Shown here: in pieces, positions 23,502-34,131 of the stretch
How positions within the stretch are numbered: the stretch's first letter is position 1
Layout of the letters: each line of letters starts with the position of its first letter
NCBI RefSeq assembly: GCF_038789205.1
Contig: NZ_CP128355.1
Coordinates: forward strand, 1,426,001 to 1,490,000
DNA length: 64,000 nucleotides
DNA from: Staphylococcus hsinchuensis
GTDB taxonomy: Bacteria; Bacillota; Bacilli; Staphylococcales; Staphylococcaceae
Direction of reading: 5' to 3'
Notes under the pieces: generated by a model
Told to the model about the DNA's origin: nothing
The model's input: only the letters and a program-made list of their open reading frames with translations
Database searches by the model: none
Translations under genes and position numbers: made by a program

Positions 23502-24601
23502 TGTTGCAAAAACGATATCTTGTGCTAGAAGATGGTTCTTACTATGAAGGTTATCCAATAGGTTCAGATGAAGTTACAGAAGGCGAAATCGTATTTAATA
23601 CTGCGATGACAGGTTATCAAGAAACAATTTCAGACCCATCTTATACAGGTCAAATTATTACATTCACATATCCATTAATTGGAAATTATGGTATCAATCG
23701 AGATGACTTTGAATCACTTGTACCAACATTAAATGGAGTTGTTGTGAAAGAAGCAAGTACACACCCAAGTAACTTCAGAAAGCAAAAGACGTTCCATGAA
23801 ATTCTTGTCGAATATAATATTCCTGGTATTAAAGGTGTCGATACACGTAGTATCACGCGTAAGATTAGACAATTCGGTGTGCTTAAAGCTGCATTTACCG
23901 ATGATAAAGCACAAATCGATCAAGTTATTGAACGATTAAAAACATTAGAATTACCTCGAAACGAAGTTACAACTGTATCAACCAAATCACCTTATGTTTC
24001 AACGGGTTATGATTTAAGTGTTGTACTAGTGGACTTCGGTAAAAAACAAAACATCGTCAGAGAGCTGAACGCGCGTGGATGTAACGTAACAGTTGTACCA
24101 TATGATACTTCAGCTGAAGCGATTAAACGTATGACACCGGATGGCGTAATGTTATCAAATGGTCCTGGTGATCCAGAAGAAGTTCAAGTAGCAGTTGAAA
24201 TGATTAAAGGTATATTAGGACATATTCCGTTCTTCGGTATCTGTTTAGGACATCAACTCTTTGCACTTTCTCAAGGTGCTACTTCATTTAAAATGAAATT
24301 CGGTCATCGTGGTGCGAACCACCCAGTTAAAGATTTGAAAACAGGTAAAATCGCCTTAACAAGTCAAAACCATGGTTATGCGATAGATAAAGATTCGTTA
24401 AAAGATACGGAATTAGAAGTGACGCATATCGCAATTAATGATAATACAGTTGAAGGTTTACGCCATAAGACATTGCCAGCATTTTCAGTACAATATCACC
24501 CAGAGGCGTGCCCAGGACCAACTGATTCAAACTATTTATTCGATGAATTTATAAAAATGATGAAACAATATCAAACAAAGGAGCATACAATCAATGCCTA
24601 A
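23501..24601 (+). CDS. carA: carbamoyl phosphate synthase small subunit
   Basis: Glutamine amidotransferase subunit that supplies ammonia to CarB. 366 aa: N-terminal small-subunit domain and C-terminal class I glutaminase domain, with the nucleophile Cys248 in GICLGHQ and the His-Glu pair in [16 protein letters not shown] precedes the ATG at the end of pyrC. It overlaps carB by eight bases. A single pyr-linked carAB serves at least pyrimidine synthesis here. Confidence 0.97.
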   Translation: MLQKRYLVLEDGSYYEGYPIGSDEVTEGEIVFNTAMTGYQETISDPSYTGQIITFTYPLIGNYGINRDDFESLVPTLNGVVVKEASTHPSNFRKQKTFHEILVEYNIPGIKGVDTRSITRKIRQFGVLKAAFTDDKAQIDQVIERLKTLELPRNEVTTVSTKSPYVSTGYDLSVVLVDFGKKQNIVRELNARGCNVTVVPYDTSAEAIKRMTPDGVMLSNGPGDPEEVQVAVEMIKGILGHIPFFGICLGHQLFALSQGATSFKMKFGHRGANHPVKDLKTGKIALTSQNHGYAIDKDSLKDTELEVTHIAINDNTVEGLRHKTLPAFSVQYHPEACPGPTDSNYLFDEFIKMMKQYQTKEHTINA

Positions 24602-27600
24602 ACGTGAAGATATCAAAACAATATTAGTTATAGGTTCAGGACCTATTATCATCGGCCAAGCTGCGGAATTCGATTACGCTGGAACACAAGCGTGTTTAGC
24701 ATTAAAAGAAGAAGGTTACCGCGTTATTTTAGTAAATTCAAACCCAGCAACAATTATGACAGATAATGAAATCGCGGATAAAGTTTATATCGAACCATTA
24801 ACGCATGATTTCATTGCGCGCATTATACGTAAAGAACAACCAGATGCATTATTACCTACATTAGGTGGCCAAACTGGTCTTAACATGGCTATTCAATTAA
24901 ATGATAGTGGTGTGTTAGAAGCGAATAATGTACAACTTCTAGGCACAAAGCTATCATCTATTCAACAAGCCGAAGACAGAGAATTATTTAGAAGCTTAAT
25001 GAACGAACTAGGCGTTGCAGTGCCTGAAAGTGATATTGTTAACACGGTAGAACAAGCATTTACATTTAAGGAGCAAGTGGGTTATCCACTTATCGTGCGA
25101 CCAGCATTTACCATGGGTGGCACTGGTGGCGGTATTTGCCACAACGATGAAGAACTACAAGAAATCGTTTCAAATGGTTTACACTATAGCCCAGCTACAA
25201 AATGTTTAATTGAAAAATCAATCGCCGGCTTCAAAGAAATTGAATATGAAGTTATGCGTGATAAAAATGATAACGCCATTGTAGTATGTAACATGGAAAA
25301 TATTGACCCAGTGGGTATCCATACGGGTGACTCAATCGTAGTTGCACCGAGTCAAACTTTATCTGATGTTGAGTATCAAATGTTACGCGATGTCTCATTA
25401 AAGGTTATTCGCGCACTTGGAATTGAAGGTGGCTGTAATGTTCAGCTAGCATTAGATCCGCATTCAATGGACTATTACATCATCGAAGTTAACCCACGTG
25501 TGTCACGTTCATCAGCATTAGCTTCCAAAGCAACTGGTTATCCAATTGCTAAGCTAGCAGCTAAAATCGCTATCGGCTTATCACTTGATGAAATGTTAAA
25601 TCCAGTAACAGGTACATCATACGCGGCATTTGAACCTTCGCTTGATTATGTTATTTCAAAAATTCCACGTTTCCCATTCGATAAATTTGAAAAAGGTGAA
25701 CGTGTACTAGGAACTCAAATGAAAGCAACTGGTGAAGTAATGGCTATTGGTAGAACATATGAAGAATCTCTATTAAAGGCTATTCGCTCACTTGAATATG
25801 GTGTACATCATTTAGGTTTACCAAATGGTGAAACATTCGACTTAGATTACATCAAAACACGTATTAAAGACCAAGATGATGAACGTTTATTCTTTATTGG
25901 AGAGGCGATTCGTCGTGGAACAACGTTAGAAGAATTACATGAAATGACTAAAATTGATTATTTCTTCTTAAATAAATTTAAACATATTATTGATATTGAA
26001 CATGATTTAAAAGCAAATAGTGGCGACATCGATTATCTAAAATTCGCTAAAGATTATGGCTTCAGTGACCGTGTCATTGCACACCGTTTTAATATGTCAG
26101 AGGAAGAAGTATTTAATTTAAGACAACAACATGGTATTACACCTGTTTATAAAATGGTCGACACTTGTGCTGCTGAATTCGAATCAACAACACCGTATTA
26201 CTATGGTACGTATGAACAAGAAAATGAATCGAACGTGACAGAACAAGAAAAAATCTTAGTACTTGGTTCAGGTCCGATTAGAATCGGTCAAGGTGTTGAG
26301 TTTGACTATGCAACTGTACATGCGGTTTGGGCAATTCAAAAAGCAGGCTACGAAGCTATTATTGTCAATAATAACCCTGAAACAGTTTCAACAGACTTTT
26401 CAATTTCAGATAAATTATACTTTGAACCTTTAACTGAAGAAGATGTAATGAATATCATCAACTTAGAGCAACCTAAAGGTGTCGTTGTCCAATTCGGGGG
26501 TCAAACAGCAATTAATTTAGCGGATAAACTTGCGAATCGTGGTGTAAATATCTTAGGTACGACATTAGAAGACTTAAACCGTGCTGAAGATCGTAAGGAA
26601 TTCGAAGCATTGTTACACACAATTAACGTGCCACAACCTAAAGGTAAAACAGCTACATCTCCAGAAGGTGCTTTAGAAAATGCACGTAACATCGGCTATC
26701 CTGTCGTCGTGAGACCTTCTTATGTATTAGGTGGTCGAGCTATGGAAATTGTAAATAGTGATGACGAGCTTAAAAATTATATGAATCAAGCAGTTAAAGC
26801 AAGCCCTGACCATCCAGTACTTGTCGATAGATATTTAACAGGTAAAGAAATTGAAGTCGATGCAATCAGTGATGGAGATACAGTAATTATCCCAGGAATT
26901 ATGGAACACATTGAACGTGCAGGTGTCCATTCAGGTGACTCAATCGCAGTTTATCCTCCGCAAACATTATCAAATGAAGAAATGGAAATTTTAGAAGATT
27001 ATACGGTTAAACTTGCGAAAGGGCTTAATATTGTTGGCCTTATCAACATTCAATTTGTTGTAGCACATGATGGGGTATATGTTCTTGAAGTTAACCCACG
27101 TTCTAGTCGTACTGTACCATTCTTAAGTAAAATTACCGGCATTCAAATGGCTCAACTTGCAATGCGTTCAATTATCGGTGAGAAACTTGTCGACATGGGT
27201 TACAAGGAAGGTATTCAACCATATTCTGAGGGCGTCTTTGTAAAAGCCCCAGTGTTCAGTTTTAACAAACTGAAAAACGTAGATATTACGCTTGGACCTG
27301 AAATGAAATCAACAGGTGAAGTAATGGGTAAAGACGCAACGATGGAAAAAGCATTATTCAAAGGTTTAACAGCAAGTGGTGTAGAAGTTAAAGACCATGG
27401 TACTGTATTAATGACAGTGAGTGATAAAGATAAAGACGAAGTAGTAAGTATTGCTGCTCGACTTAACGAAGTAGGCTATAAGATTTTAGCAACAGAAGGT
27501 ACGGCACAAAAACTTAAAGAACATCAAATTCCTGCTGAAGTGGTTGGCAAAATTGGCGGCGAAGATGATCTTCTAACGCGCATTCAACAAGGTGAAGTTC

Positions 27601-27767
27601 AAATTGTTGTAAATACTATGACAAAAGGTAAAGAAGTTGAAAGAGACGGCTTCCAAATTAGAAGAACATCAGTAGAAAACGGTGTACCTTGTCTTACTTC
27701 ATTAGATACAGCAAATGCATTAACGAATGTCATTGAAAGTATGACTTTCACTATGAAAAACATGTAA
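24594..27767 (+). CDS. carB: carbamoyl phosphate synthase large subunit
   Basis: Makes carbamoyl phosphate from bicarbonate, ammonia and two ATP. 1057 aa with the internal duplication typical of the family: two ATP-grasp halves (start motifs [25 protein letters not shown] at residue 10 and [19 protein letters not shown] at about 556), an oligomerisation region in between, and a C-terminal allosteric MGS-like domain (about 930-1057) where UMP or ornithine effectors act. AAAGGAG lies upstream within carA. Full length, no disruption. Confidence 0.98.
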   Translation: MPKREDIKTILVIGSGPIIIGQAAEFDYAGTQACLALKEEGYRVILVNSNPATIMTDNEIADKVYIEPLTHDFIARIIRKEQPDALLPTLGGQTGLNMAIQLNDSGVLEANNVQLLGTKLSSIQQAEDRELFRSLMNELGVAVPESDIVNTVEQAFTFKEQVGYPLIVRPAFTMGGTGGGICHNDEELQEIVSNGLHYSPATKCLIEKSIAGFKEIEYEVMRDKNDNAIVVCNMENIDPVGIHTGDSIVVAPSQTLSDVEYQMLRDVSLKVIRALGIEGGCNVQLALDPHSMDYYIIEVNPRVSRSSALASKATGYPIAKLAAKIAIGLSLDEMLNPVTGTSYAAFEPSLDYVISKIPRFPFDKFEKGERVLGTQMKATGEVMAIGRTYEESLLKAIRSLEYGVHHLGLPNGETFDLDYIKTRIKDQDDERLFFIGEAIRRGTTLEELHEMTKIDYFFLNKFKHIIDIEHDLKANSGDIDYLKFAKDYGFSDRVIAHRFNMSEEEVFNLRQQHGITPVYKMVDTCAAEFESTTPYYYGTYEQENESNVTEQEKILVLGSGPIRIGQGVEFDYATVHAVWAIQKAGYEAIIVNNNPETVSTDFSISDKLYFEPLTEEDVMNIINLEQPKGVVVQFGGQTAINLADKLANRGVNILGTTLEDLNRAEDRKEFEALLHTINVPQPKGKTATSPEGALENARNIGYPVVVRPSYVLGGRAMEIVNSDDELKNYMNQAVKASPDHPVLVDRYLTGKEIEVDAISDGDTVIIPGIMEHIERAGVHSGDSIAVYPPQTLSNEEMEILEDYTVKLAKGLNIVGLINIQFVVAHDGVYVLEVNPRSSRTVPFLSKITGIQMAQLAMRSIIGEKLVDMGYKEGIQPYSEGVFVKAPVFSFNKLKNVDITLGPEMKSTGEVMGKDATMEKALFKGLTASGVEVKDHGTVLMTVSDKDKDEVVSIAARLNEVGYKILATEGTAQKLKEHQIPAEVVGKIGGEDDLLTRIQQGEVQIVVNTMTKGKEVERDGFQIRRTSVENGVPCLTSLDTANALTNVIESMTFTMKNM

Positions 27768-27778
27768 ATCATTTGATT

Positions 27779-27813
27779 GAATCAACGGGCTAACATTTGC
27801 ATAGCCCTTGATT
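27779..27813 (+). other. hairpin in the carB-pyrF gap
   Basis: ATCAACGGGCTA (27781-27792) can pair, with one bulge, with TAGCCCTTGAT (27802-27812). There is no clear T-run. It may stabilise or process the pyr mRNA, or reduce read-through into pyrFE; terminator activity is doubtful. Confidence 0.4.
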
Positions 27814-27850
27814 TCAACTATTTGTAATCAATTTGAGGTGTACTAACATA

Positions 27851-28543
27851 ATGAAGACTTTACCAATTATTGCATTAGATTTTGACTCAATAGAGTCAGT
27901 AAATCAGTTTTTAGATCAATTTGATGAACCATTATTTGTTAAGGTAGGTATGGAACTATTTTATCAAACTGGACCGCAATTGATTGAATCGATTAAAGCA
28001 CGTGGTCATGATATATTTCTAGATTTGAAATTGCATGATATTCCAAATACAGTCGGTAAAACAATGGAAGGTTTGAGTAAATTAGATGTCGACTTAGTAA
28101 ACGTTCATGCTGCAGGTGGTACTGCTATGATGGAACGTGCATTAGAAGGTATTAAAAAGCATAATAAAGATATAAAGATTATCGCAGTCACACAATTAAC
28201 TTCAACAACTGAAGCGGTATTACAACAAGAACAAAATATACAAACTACAATCGATGAAGCTGTACTAAATTATGCTCAACTAGCAAAAAAGGCAGGCTTA
28301 GATGGTGTTGTTTGTTCACCGTTAGAGACGGCATTGTTAAAGGAACACTTAGGCACATCATTTTTAAAAGTTACACCTGGTATCAGACCTGCTGATGCAG
28401 CTGTAAACGATCAAAAACGTGTGACGACACCAGAACAAGCAAAAGAAATGGGCTCGACACATATCGTTGTCGGAAGACCTATTACTCAAAGTGACGATCC
28501 GCTCGCAAGTTATCAAAAAATAAAAGAAAGTTGGTTAAGTTAA
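27851..28543 (+). CDS. pyrF: orotidine 5'-phosphate decarboxylase
   Basis: Decarboxylates OMP to UMP, the last step of the pathway. From ATG 27851 it is 230 aa. The catalytic [11 protein letters not shown] (Asp58, Lys60, Asp63) and the phosphate-binding C-terminal part TPGIRP...VVGRPIT are intact. The frame opens at TTG 27833, but GAGGTG (27835-27840) identifies ATG 27851 as the start. One base separates its stop from the pyrE ATG. Confidence 0.97.
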   Translation: MKTLPIIALDFDSIESVNQFLDQFDEPLFVKVGMELFYQTGPQLIESIKARGHDIFLDLKLHDIPNTVGKTMEGLSKLDVDLVNVHAAGGTAMMERALEGIKKHNKDIKIIAVTQLTSTTEAVLQQEQNIQTTIDEAVLNYAQLAKKAGLDGVVCSPLETALLKEHLGTSFLKVTPGIRPADAAVNDQKRVTTPEQAKEMGSTHIVVGRPITQSDDPLASYQKIKESWLS

Positions 28544-28544
28544 T

Positions 28545-29156
28545 ATGGCGAAAAACATTGCGAAAGCATTATTAGATATCGAAGCAGTAACGTTATCTCC
28601 AAATGATTTATTTACGTGGAGTTCAGGAATAAAATCACCAATTTATTGCGACAATCGAGTTACTCTAGGTTTCCCTAGCGTTCGACGTGATATTAGAGAT
28701 GGTTTAAGTGACTTAATTCAACAACAATTTCCAGAAGGTCAAATCGTTTCAGGGACTGCAACTGCAGGCATCCCTCATGCAGCATATGTATCTGAAGTAT
28801 TAGATTTACCTATGAACTATGTTCGTTCTAAGAGTAAAAGCCATGGTAAACAAAATCAAATAGAAGGTGCTCAAAGTGAAGGTAAGAAAGTGGTTGTAAT
28901 TGAAGATTTAATTTCGACAGGTGGATCATCTATTACAGCAGTTGAAGCTTTAAAAGAAGCAGGCGCTGAAGTATTAGGTGTCGTAGCAATCTTCACATAC
29001 GGTTTAAAGAAAGCCGATGATCAATTTGAAGAAGCGCAAGTACCATTTTATACACTCAGTAATTATAATGAATTAATTGAAGTTGCAAAAGAAAATGGGC
29101 AAATTTCTGAATCAGACATTACTACTTTAGTTGATTGGAGAGACAACTTGTCATAA
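28545..29156 (+). CDS. pyrE: orotate phosphoribosyltransferase
   Basis: Joins orotate and PRPP to give OMP. 203 aa with the PRPP-binding signature [14 protein letters not shown] (about 110-123) and the flexible-loop basic stretch [15 protein letters not shown]. Last recognised pyr gene. The dihydroorotate dehydrogenase gene pyrD is absent from this window; in staphylococci it lies elsewhere. Confidence 0.96.
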   Translation: MAKNIAKALLDIEAVTLSPNDLFTWSSGIKSPIYCDNRVTLGFPSVRRDIRDGLSDLIQQQFPEGQIVSGTATAGIPHAAYVSEVLDLPMNYVRSKSKSHGKQNQIEGAQSEGKKVVVIEDLISTGGSSITAVEALKEAGAEVLGVVAIFTYGLKKADDQFEEAQVPFYTLSNYNELIEVAKENGQISESDITTLVDWRDNLS

Positions 29157-29181
29157 TATGTAACCCAAAGGGGGTACATGT

Positions 29182-29367
29182 ATGACAAAAAGCCCAGAAG
29201 AATCCTATCAAAATTTTTCACATATCAATGATTTTTTGAAAAAAGATGATGACTATAGAAAACACGATGACGATAAGTATAAGCAAGAAATGAATTCAGA
29301 AGATAAAGAAGAAAACGACTTTTACAAACAATCAAAATCAAACATCAAAGATAAAAAGAACTTGTAG
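29182..29367 (+). CDS. small highly charged protein of unknown function
   Basis: 61 codons from ATG 29182, with AAAGGGGG (29167-29174) a suitable distance upstream and a terminator soon after, so it looks like a real gene cotranscribed with pyrE. The product is extremely hydrophilic: about half Lys, Asp and Glu, almost no hydrophobic core, no Cys or Trp, no signal peptide or membrane segment, so probably disordered. I do not recognise a family. A hypothetical gene at this position is also present in S. aureus as I remember it, but I cannot confirm homology. Confidence 0.65.
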   Translation: MTKSPEESYQNFSHINDFLKKDDDYRKHDDDKYKQEMNSEDKEENDFYKQSKSNIKDKKNL

Positions 29368-29831
29368 AATGGCTCTTACTATTTAATTGAAAGTTAAATA
29401 ATGAACTCGAATCAGGCTACTCATTTTCTGTAATAAACAGGAGATAAGTAGCCTGATTTTTGTTAAATATGAAGGTTGATTTCGATTTGGCAATGTTCGT
29501 TGACAAAGGAGTATACTGGTTTTGAACACTATAGTGAAAATGGAAATGTAAGTACGTGTAGACCTAGTTATTAATAAAAAAATCGAATCAATAGAAATTA
29601 CAGTGATAATCCATACTTTTTGAATTAACCACGCTTATATAGTTTAGTAGAGTCTCTCTTGAACATTGTAGATTTATAAATTAAGGAGGTAGGTTAAAAA
29701 GGACGTACAGAGTGAATATAGCGCGACCATGATATAATATAAGTGTGACATGTATATAGGTTTTGATGATTGGCTTCTATTTAATTTTAATAGTTTGTAA
29801 TTTCAACAATTTATTTAAGGAGATTATTTAT
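29368..29831 (+). other. 464-base non-coding stretch after the pyr operon
   Basis: It contains the terminator at 29410-29463 and otherwise no convincing gene. An orphan SD-like AAGGAGGTAGG near 29682-29692 is not followed by an open frame of more than a few codons. A TATAAT within ATGATATAATAT near 29730-29740 is a plausible -10 box for the VOC gene at 29832. The rest is AT-rich with no repeat I recognise, and may be a decayed gene. Confidence 0.45.
29410..29463 (+). terminator. terminator after the pyr operon
   Basis: AATCAGGCTACT (29410-29421) and AGTAGCCTGATT (29447-29458) form a perfect 12-bp stem followed by a T-run. Confidence 0.9.
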
Positions 29832-30209
29832 ATGGTAAAAAGATTAGATGAAGTAATGATTTACGTTTACGATCATGATAAAGTGATGCAGTTTTGGACT
29901 GAATATTTAAATTTCACAGTTTCTGAAGATACAGAAGAAATGGGCATGCGTATAGTTAAGTTGCTACCACAAGACAAAGCAGAAACTGCGATTGTCTTAC
30001 AAGACAAGGCAAAAGTTGATGAAATGGATATGGGCGTAAGCACTGCAACACCATCACTCATGTTTGCAACTACACAATTTGATGATTTGTATCAACATTT
30101 AAAAGATAATGATATTACAGTCGGAGAAGTGATGACTTTACCGATGGGCAGAGTATTTAACTTTGCTGACCCAGAAGATAATTATTTTGCAGTAAAAGAA
30201 GTTAAATAA
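29832..30209 (+). CDS. VOC family protein (glyoxalase/bleomycin-resistance fold)
   Basis: 125 aa from ATG 29832, with AAGGAG (29818-29823) upstream; the frame continues to 29763 but that extension is not needed. It has the two beta-alpha-beta-beta-beta halves of the vicinal oxygen chelate fold: first half MVKRLDEVMIYVYDHDKVMQFWTEYLNF, second half ending GRVFNFADPEDNYFAVKEV. The DPEDNYFAV ending, with an acidic metal-ligand-type position, is typical of glyoxalase-like proteins. Substrate unknown; names such as glyoxalase or fosfomycin/bleomycin resistance cannot be supported. Confidence 0.85.
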   Translation: MVKRLDEVMIYVYDHDKVMQFWTEYLNFTVSEDTEEMGMRIVKLLPQDKAETAIVLQDKAKVDEMDMGVSTATPSLMFATTQFDDLYQHLKDNDITVGEVMTLPMGRVFNFADPEDNYFAVKEVK

Positions 30210-30231
30210 ATCTACTTTGCTTATAGACTAA

Positions 30232-30277
30232 TACCTCCGTATTACTCATTTTTAAATGAATGATACGGAGGTTTTTA
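30232..30277. terminator. terminator after the VOC gene, possibly bidirectional
   Basis: ACCTCCGTATTACTCATT (30232-30250 region) pairs with AATGAATGATACGGAGGT (about 30255-30272) and is followed by TTTTT on the + strand. It may also end the minus-strand transcript of the small peptide at 30342-30425. Confidence 0.8.
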
Positions 30278-30341
30278 ATATTCACACGGATTGAAATTAG
30301 TCCATAATATATTTGGGTTGTTTATTCTTACTTAAAAATTA

Positions 30342-30425
30342 CTATCGAATCATGATTTTTATAATGATGTAGCCAATAAGTAGTACTAATACGGCAATTA
30401 ATAGGGGAATTAGATAATGTAACAT
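30342..30425 (-). CDS. 27-aa hydrophobic membrane peptide (short ORF)
   Basis: Reading the minus strand, GGAGGT (complement of 30432-30437) stands 6 bases before an ATG at 30425, opening 27 codons that end in TAG at 30342. The peptide begins MLHYLIPLLIAVLVLL and ends KIMIR: a single long run of Ile, Leu, Val and Tyr with one Pro and a basic C-terminus, a textbook single membrane span. It sits alone between two plus-strand genes, so it is not a shadow of another reading frame. Function unknown; small membrane peptides of this shape include type I toxin-like and regulatory peptides. Confidence 0.55.
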   Translation of the reverse strand: MLHYLIPLLIAVLVLLIGYIIIKIMIR

Positions 30426-30605
30426 TGTGATACCTCCGTTAGACTTTGTATATATTTTAACGATATTTGGTTTAAAAAGAAAGGAAACGTCTTTAACTCA
30501 TAGATTATGTAACTTTCAACATTTTATAAATGCATGTTAGATATACGTAAAATATTCGAATTATCAGATGTGATAGGTTACCATAGTGGTCAAGGAGGGG
30601 AAATG

Positions 30606-31013
30606 ATGAACATTCCAAAAATAACTACGTTTTTAATGTTTAATGGCGAAGCAGAAGAAGCCATTAATTTATACATTGATGCATTTGAAGATGCAGAAAT
30701 ATTAAATATTGTTCGATATGGGGAAGATGATGAAGAACCGACAGGAACGGTTCAACATGCAATCTTTAGATTAAAAGATCAAATCTTTATGGCCATTGAT
30801 AATGTGAATAATGTAGACATTGAAATGAATCCAGCTATGTCATTATACGTGACCGTAGATAGCGCAATGGAAATGGAACAATTATTTAGTAAATTGAAAC
30901 GTGAAGGTGCAATTCTTATGCCTAAAACAGAGATGCCACCATTCCGTGAATTTGCTTGGATTCAAGATAAATTTGGTGTTAATTTCCAATTAGCTTTACC
31001 GGAACAACAGTAG
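30606..31013 (+). CDS. PhnB-like VOC family protein
   Basis: 135 aa from ATG 30606; ATG 30603 is adjacent, but AGGAGG (30593-30598) is better spaced for 30606, and the longer frame from 30534 lacks a ribosome binding site. The sequence ITTFLMFNGEAEEAINLYIDAF at the start and PPFREFAWIQDKFGVNFQLAL at the end are characteristic of the PhnB/3-demethylubiquinone-methyltransferase-like branch of the VOC superfamily. Substrate unknown. It is flanked by terminators and by the divergent small peptide, so it is probably expressed alone. Confidence 0.87.
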   Translation: MNIPKITTFLMFNGEAEEAINLYIDAFEDAEILNIVRYGEDDEEPTGTVQHAIFRLKDQIFMAIDNVNNVDIEMNPAMSLYVTVDSAMEMEQLFSKLKREGAILMPKTEMPPFREFAWIQDKFGVNFQLALPEQQ

Positions 31014-31052
31014 TATAAGTAACCATTATACGAGCTCAAAATTACAATATAC

Positions 31053-31088
31053 AAAAAGCACCTTAGTGTACAAACTAAGGTGCTTTTT
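31053..31088. terminator. bidirectional terminator between the PhnB-like gene and rqcH
   Basis: AAAAAGCACCTTAGT (31053-31067) pairs with ACTAAGGTGCTTTTT (31074-31088). A-run and T-run flank the stem, so it can end both convergent transcripts. Confidence 0.9.
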
Positions 31089-31114
31089 AAAATTATTAAG
31101 ACTTTAACCATTCA

Positions 31115-32812
31115 TTATTTGACCTTTAATTGTTGAATGTAGTCATAATCTGGTGTTGCATATAAAGTTTTTTGATTATCGTAAGTGACAAACCCTGGTT
31201 TCGCACCAGACGGTTTATGAACATGTTTAATTAAAGTATAATCAACAGGTATTTGACCAGAATTACCTGCTTTGGAGAAATACCCTGATAACATAGCCGC
31301 TTCTTTAATCGTCGTCTCACTTGGTTGGTCGTTTAATATCACAACATGGGAACCTGGTATATCTTTTGTGTGGAACCAAATATGATTTTTATCAGCCTTT
31401 TTGTTCGTTAAATAATCATTTTGTTTATTATTTTTACCAACGAGAATTGTATCACCATCTGAAGAACGATATTCTTGTAACTGAATTTTTTGTTTTCGTT
31501 TTTTCTTATTTTGCTTTCGTTGTTTCATATAACCTTGTTCTGATAATTCGTCACGAATATCATCTATATCATCAACAGAAATATGTTTGAGTTGTTGTTC
31601 AATACCTTCGAAATAAGCGATATTCTCTTTTGTTAATTGGATTTGATGGTGCAATTCACTTTCACGCGTTTTTAGTTTATTGTATTGCTTATAATAATAT
31701 TGAGCATTAACTGCAGGTGATTTCGTTGGGTTTAAAGGAATCGTGACTTCTTCATTATTGTAGTAATTTAAAGCAGTTAGTTCCTCATCTCCCTGATTGA
31801 TACGGTAAATGTTTGCTGTTATAAGTTCTCCATATAGTTGTTGGAGTTCTTTATCTTTCGTGCCTTCTTGTTCTGCATATAACTTAGAAATTTTATTTTG
31901 GTATTTATTTAATTGTTGATGCACAAATTTAACTAAATCATTTGCTCTTTGTTTCACGCGTTCTCTTTCGCCACGTGCATCAAAGTATCTATCTAACAAA
32001 TCGTGTAAAGAATCATATTTCACTACATCATCATAAAATTGGTCTAGTTCCATAAAATAAAAGTCTTCTTTACCCGTTTTATGGTTTTTATGGAAGACTG
32101 GGACAGGTGCTTGCTCGGTTTGGGCCATGACCTCATCATAAGCTTGTGGTAATGTTTCGGTCGTCATAAATTGCTTTCTATTGACGATTTCCTTTGTTAT
32201 TAATGGGCTAAATCCTTCAAAATGGTTGAGCAATTGTTTGGCGATTTTGCCACTATTGAAATCTATATAAGATAGTACATCATTACCTGTTTTCTCATAA
32301 GGGTTCATTTTATGTTGTGTAGGTGGTGCATCATATTGAAAGCCCGGCATCACGGTACGATATTGGTTTGTATTAGGAGTGAGGTGTTTAAAGCCTTCAA
32401 TTATTTTTCTTTCTTCGTTTACGAGGATTAAGTTACTATGTTTTCCCATAATTTCAAGAATGATGGTACGATGCATCGTATCGCCAATTTCATCTTTACT
32501 CTGTACATCAATTTCTACACGTCTATCATTATCAATTTGTCTAATTGCCTTGATAATACCGCCTTCTAAATGCTTACGAAAAACTCGTGCAAACATAGGT
32601 GGGTCGAAAGGATTATCATATTTTTTAGCAGTGATGTGCATTCTGCTAAAGCTAGGATGAATAGAAAGTAAGAGTTGATGATTTTGTCTATTTTGACGTA
32701 CAACGAGTATAATTGTGTCGTTTTCTGGTTGGTTAATCTTATGAATACGACCATCGACAAGATCTTGTAAAGATTCCACCATTTTTCTTGTAAATAAGCC
32801 ATCAAATGCCAT
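31115..32812 (-). CDS. rqcH: RqcH/NFACT family ribosome quality control protein (FbpA-like)
   Basis: Binds stalled, peptidyl-tRNA-obstructed 50S subunits and adds C-terminal alanine tails that target the nascent chain for degradation; older annotations call it fibronectin-binding protein-like. The 565-aa protein starts MAFDGLFTRKMVESL, has the NFACT-N domain with the functionally required Asp-Arg pair (DNDRR, about 94-98), a long coiled coil (about 285-435) and the NFACT-R domain with ILVGKNNKQNDYLTNKKADKNHIWFHTKDIPGSHVVI. It is transcribed divergently from gmk; AAGGTGG lies upstream of the ATG. Confidence 0.93.
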   Translation of the reverse strand: MAFDGLFTRKMVESLQDLVDGRIHKINQPENDTIILVVRQNRQNHQLLLSIHPSFSRMHITAKKYDNPFDPPMFARVFRKHLEGGIIKAIRQIDNDRRVEIDVQSKDEIGDTMHRTIILEIMGKHSNLILVNEERKIIEGFKHLTPNTNQYRTVMPGFQYDAPPTQHKMNPYEKTGNDVLSYIDFNSGKIAKQLLNHFEGFSPLITKEIVNRKQFMTTETLPQAYDEVMAQTEQAPVPVFHKNHKTGKEDFYFMELDQFYDDVVKYDSLHDLLDRYFDARGERERVKQRANDLVKFVHQQLNKYQNKISKLYAEQEGTKDKELQQLYGELITANIYRINQGDEELTALNYYNNEEVTIPLNPTKSPAVNAQYYYKQYNKLKTRESELHHQIQLTKENIAYFEGIEQQLKHISVDDIDDIRDELSEQGYMKQRKQNKKKRKQKIQLQEYRSSDGDTILVGKNNKQNDYLTNKKADKNHIWFHTKDIPGSHVVILNDQPSETTIKEAAMLSGYFSKAGNSGQIPVDYTLIKHVHKPSGAKPGFVTYDNQKTLYATPDYDYIQQLKVK

Positions 32813-32923
32813 GATTATCTGCCACCTTATTTTTAGTCATTCATTGTATTGTAACATGTAGAAAACGATAGGTCATCGTCAAAGTTTAAGCCTAAAAGAG
32901 CTATACAATTAAATAGGGAATAT

Positions 32924-32931
32924 GGTATCAT
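32924..32931 (+). promoter_or_regulatory. extended -10 promoter candidate for gmk
   Basis: TGGTATCAT, with TATCAT at 32926-32931 and TG at 32923-32924, forms an extended -10 element 40 bases before the gmk start. The -35 region is weak. Confidence 0.4.
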
Positions 32932-32968
32932 GTGTTAATAATAGAAGAATAGCTTAGAGAGGTCGTAA

Positions 32969-33594
<626 letters not shown>

Positions 33595-33595
<1 letters not shown>

Positions 33596-33798
33596 TGTTA
33601 AATCCACCTTTAAACCAATTAATGAAGCAAGTTAACTCACAATATTTAGTAGCAACTACAGCTGCTAAACGTGCACGTGAAATTGATGAAAAACCTGAAA
33701 CAGAAGTACAAGCAAGTTATGAATCAAAAAAACCTGTTGGTAAAGCATTAGAAGAAATTGCTAACGGCGAAGTATATCCAAACGGAACAGTTAAATAA
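33595..33798 (+). CDS. rpoZ: RNA polymerase omega subunit
   Basis: Small RNA polymerase assembly subunit that clamps the beta-prime C-terminus. 67 aa, usual for staphylococci. Conserved features: MLNPPLNQLMKQVNSQYLVATTAAKRAREI with the Lys-Arg-Ala-Arg segment, and PVGKALEEIANGEV. It begins on the last base of the gmk stop codon, with GGAGGCG upstream. Confidence 0.95.
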
Positions 33799-34131
33799 AC
33801 TGTTAAAATGCAATTTTATTAAGTTAATACATTACACATAATTTAATAACATGAGTGAAGGTAGAGGCAATTGAGGTCTCTACCTTTACTTATATCACTT
33901 TGTTCAATAAGATTTCTTTATTGTTTTTAGCACGGTAGTGAGCTTAAAAAATGAAATCTGATATTCTAGCCGAAATCTTTTCCATGAGATTTCTGTCTTG
34001 CTCCCTTTTTAATTTTGTTGAGCTTTTGTGTATAATACAAAGTAATAAATTAAATAATGACGATAAATTTTCTTTAATTTTAAAATAAATAGAAAAGTAT
34101 GATACAAATTTCTAGTTGGAGGATATGTGCA
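33799..34131 (+). other. 333-base gap between rpoZ and coaBC
   Basis: A 9-bp stem, AAGGTAGAG (33858-33866) with CTCTACCTT (33878-33886), follows rpoZ but has no proper T-run, so it is a weak or non-functional terminator. Further on, GAAATCT and AGATTTC near 33953-33990 can pair. A promoter candidate for coaBC is at 34008-34036. No open reading frame of note. Confidence 0.5.
34008..34036 (+). promoter_or_regulatory. promoter candidate for coaBC-priA
   Basis: TTTAAT (34008-34013), a 17-base spacer, then a consensus TATAAT (34031-34036), about 95 bases before coaBC. Confidence 0.45.

Noticed and set aside
29499..29516. TTGACA followed by TATACT as a promoter
   Set aside because: The two boxes are only about six bases apart, far too close for a sigma-A promoter.
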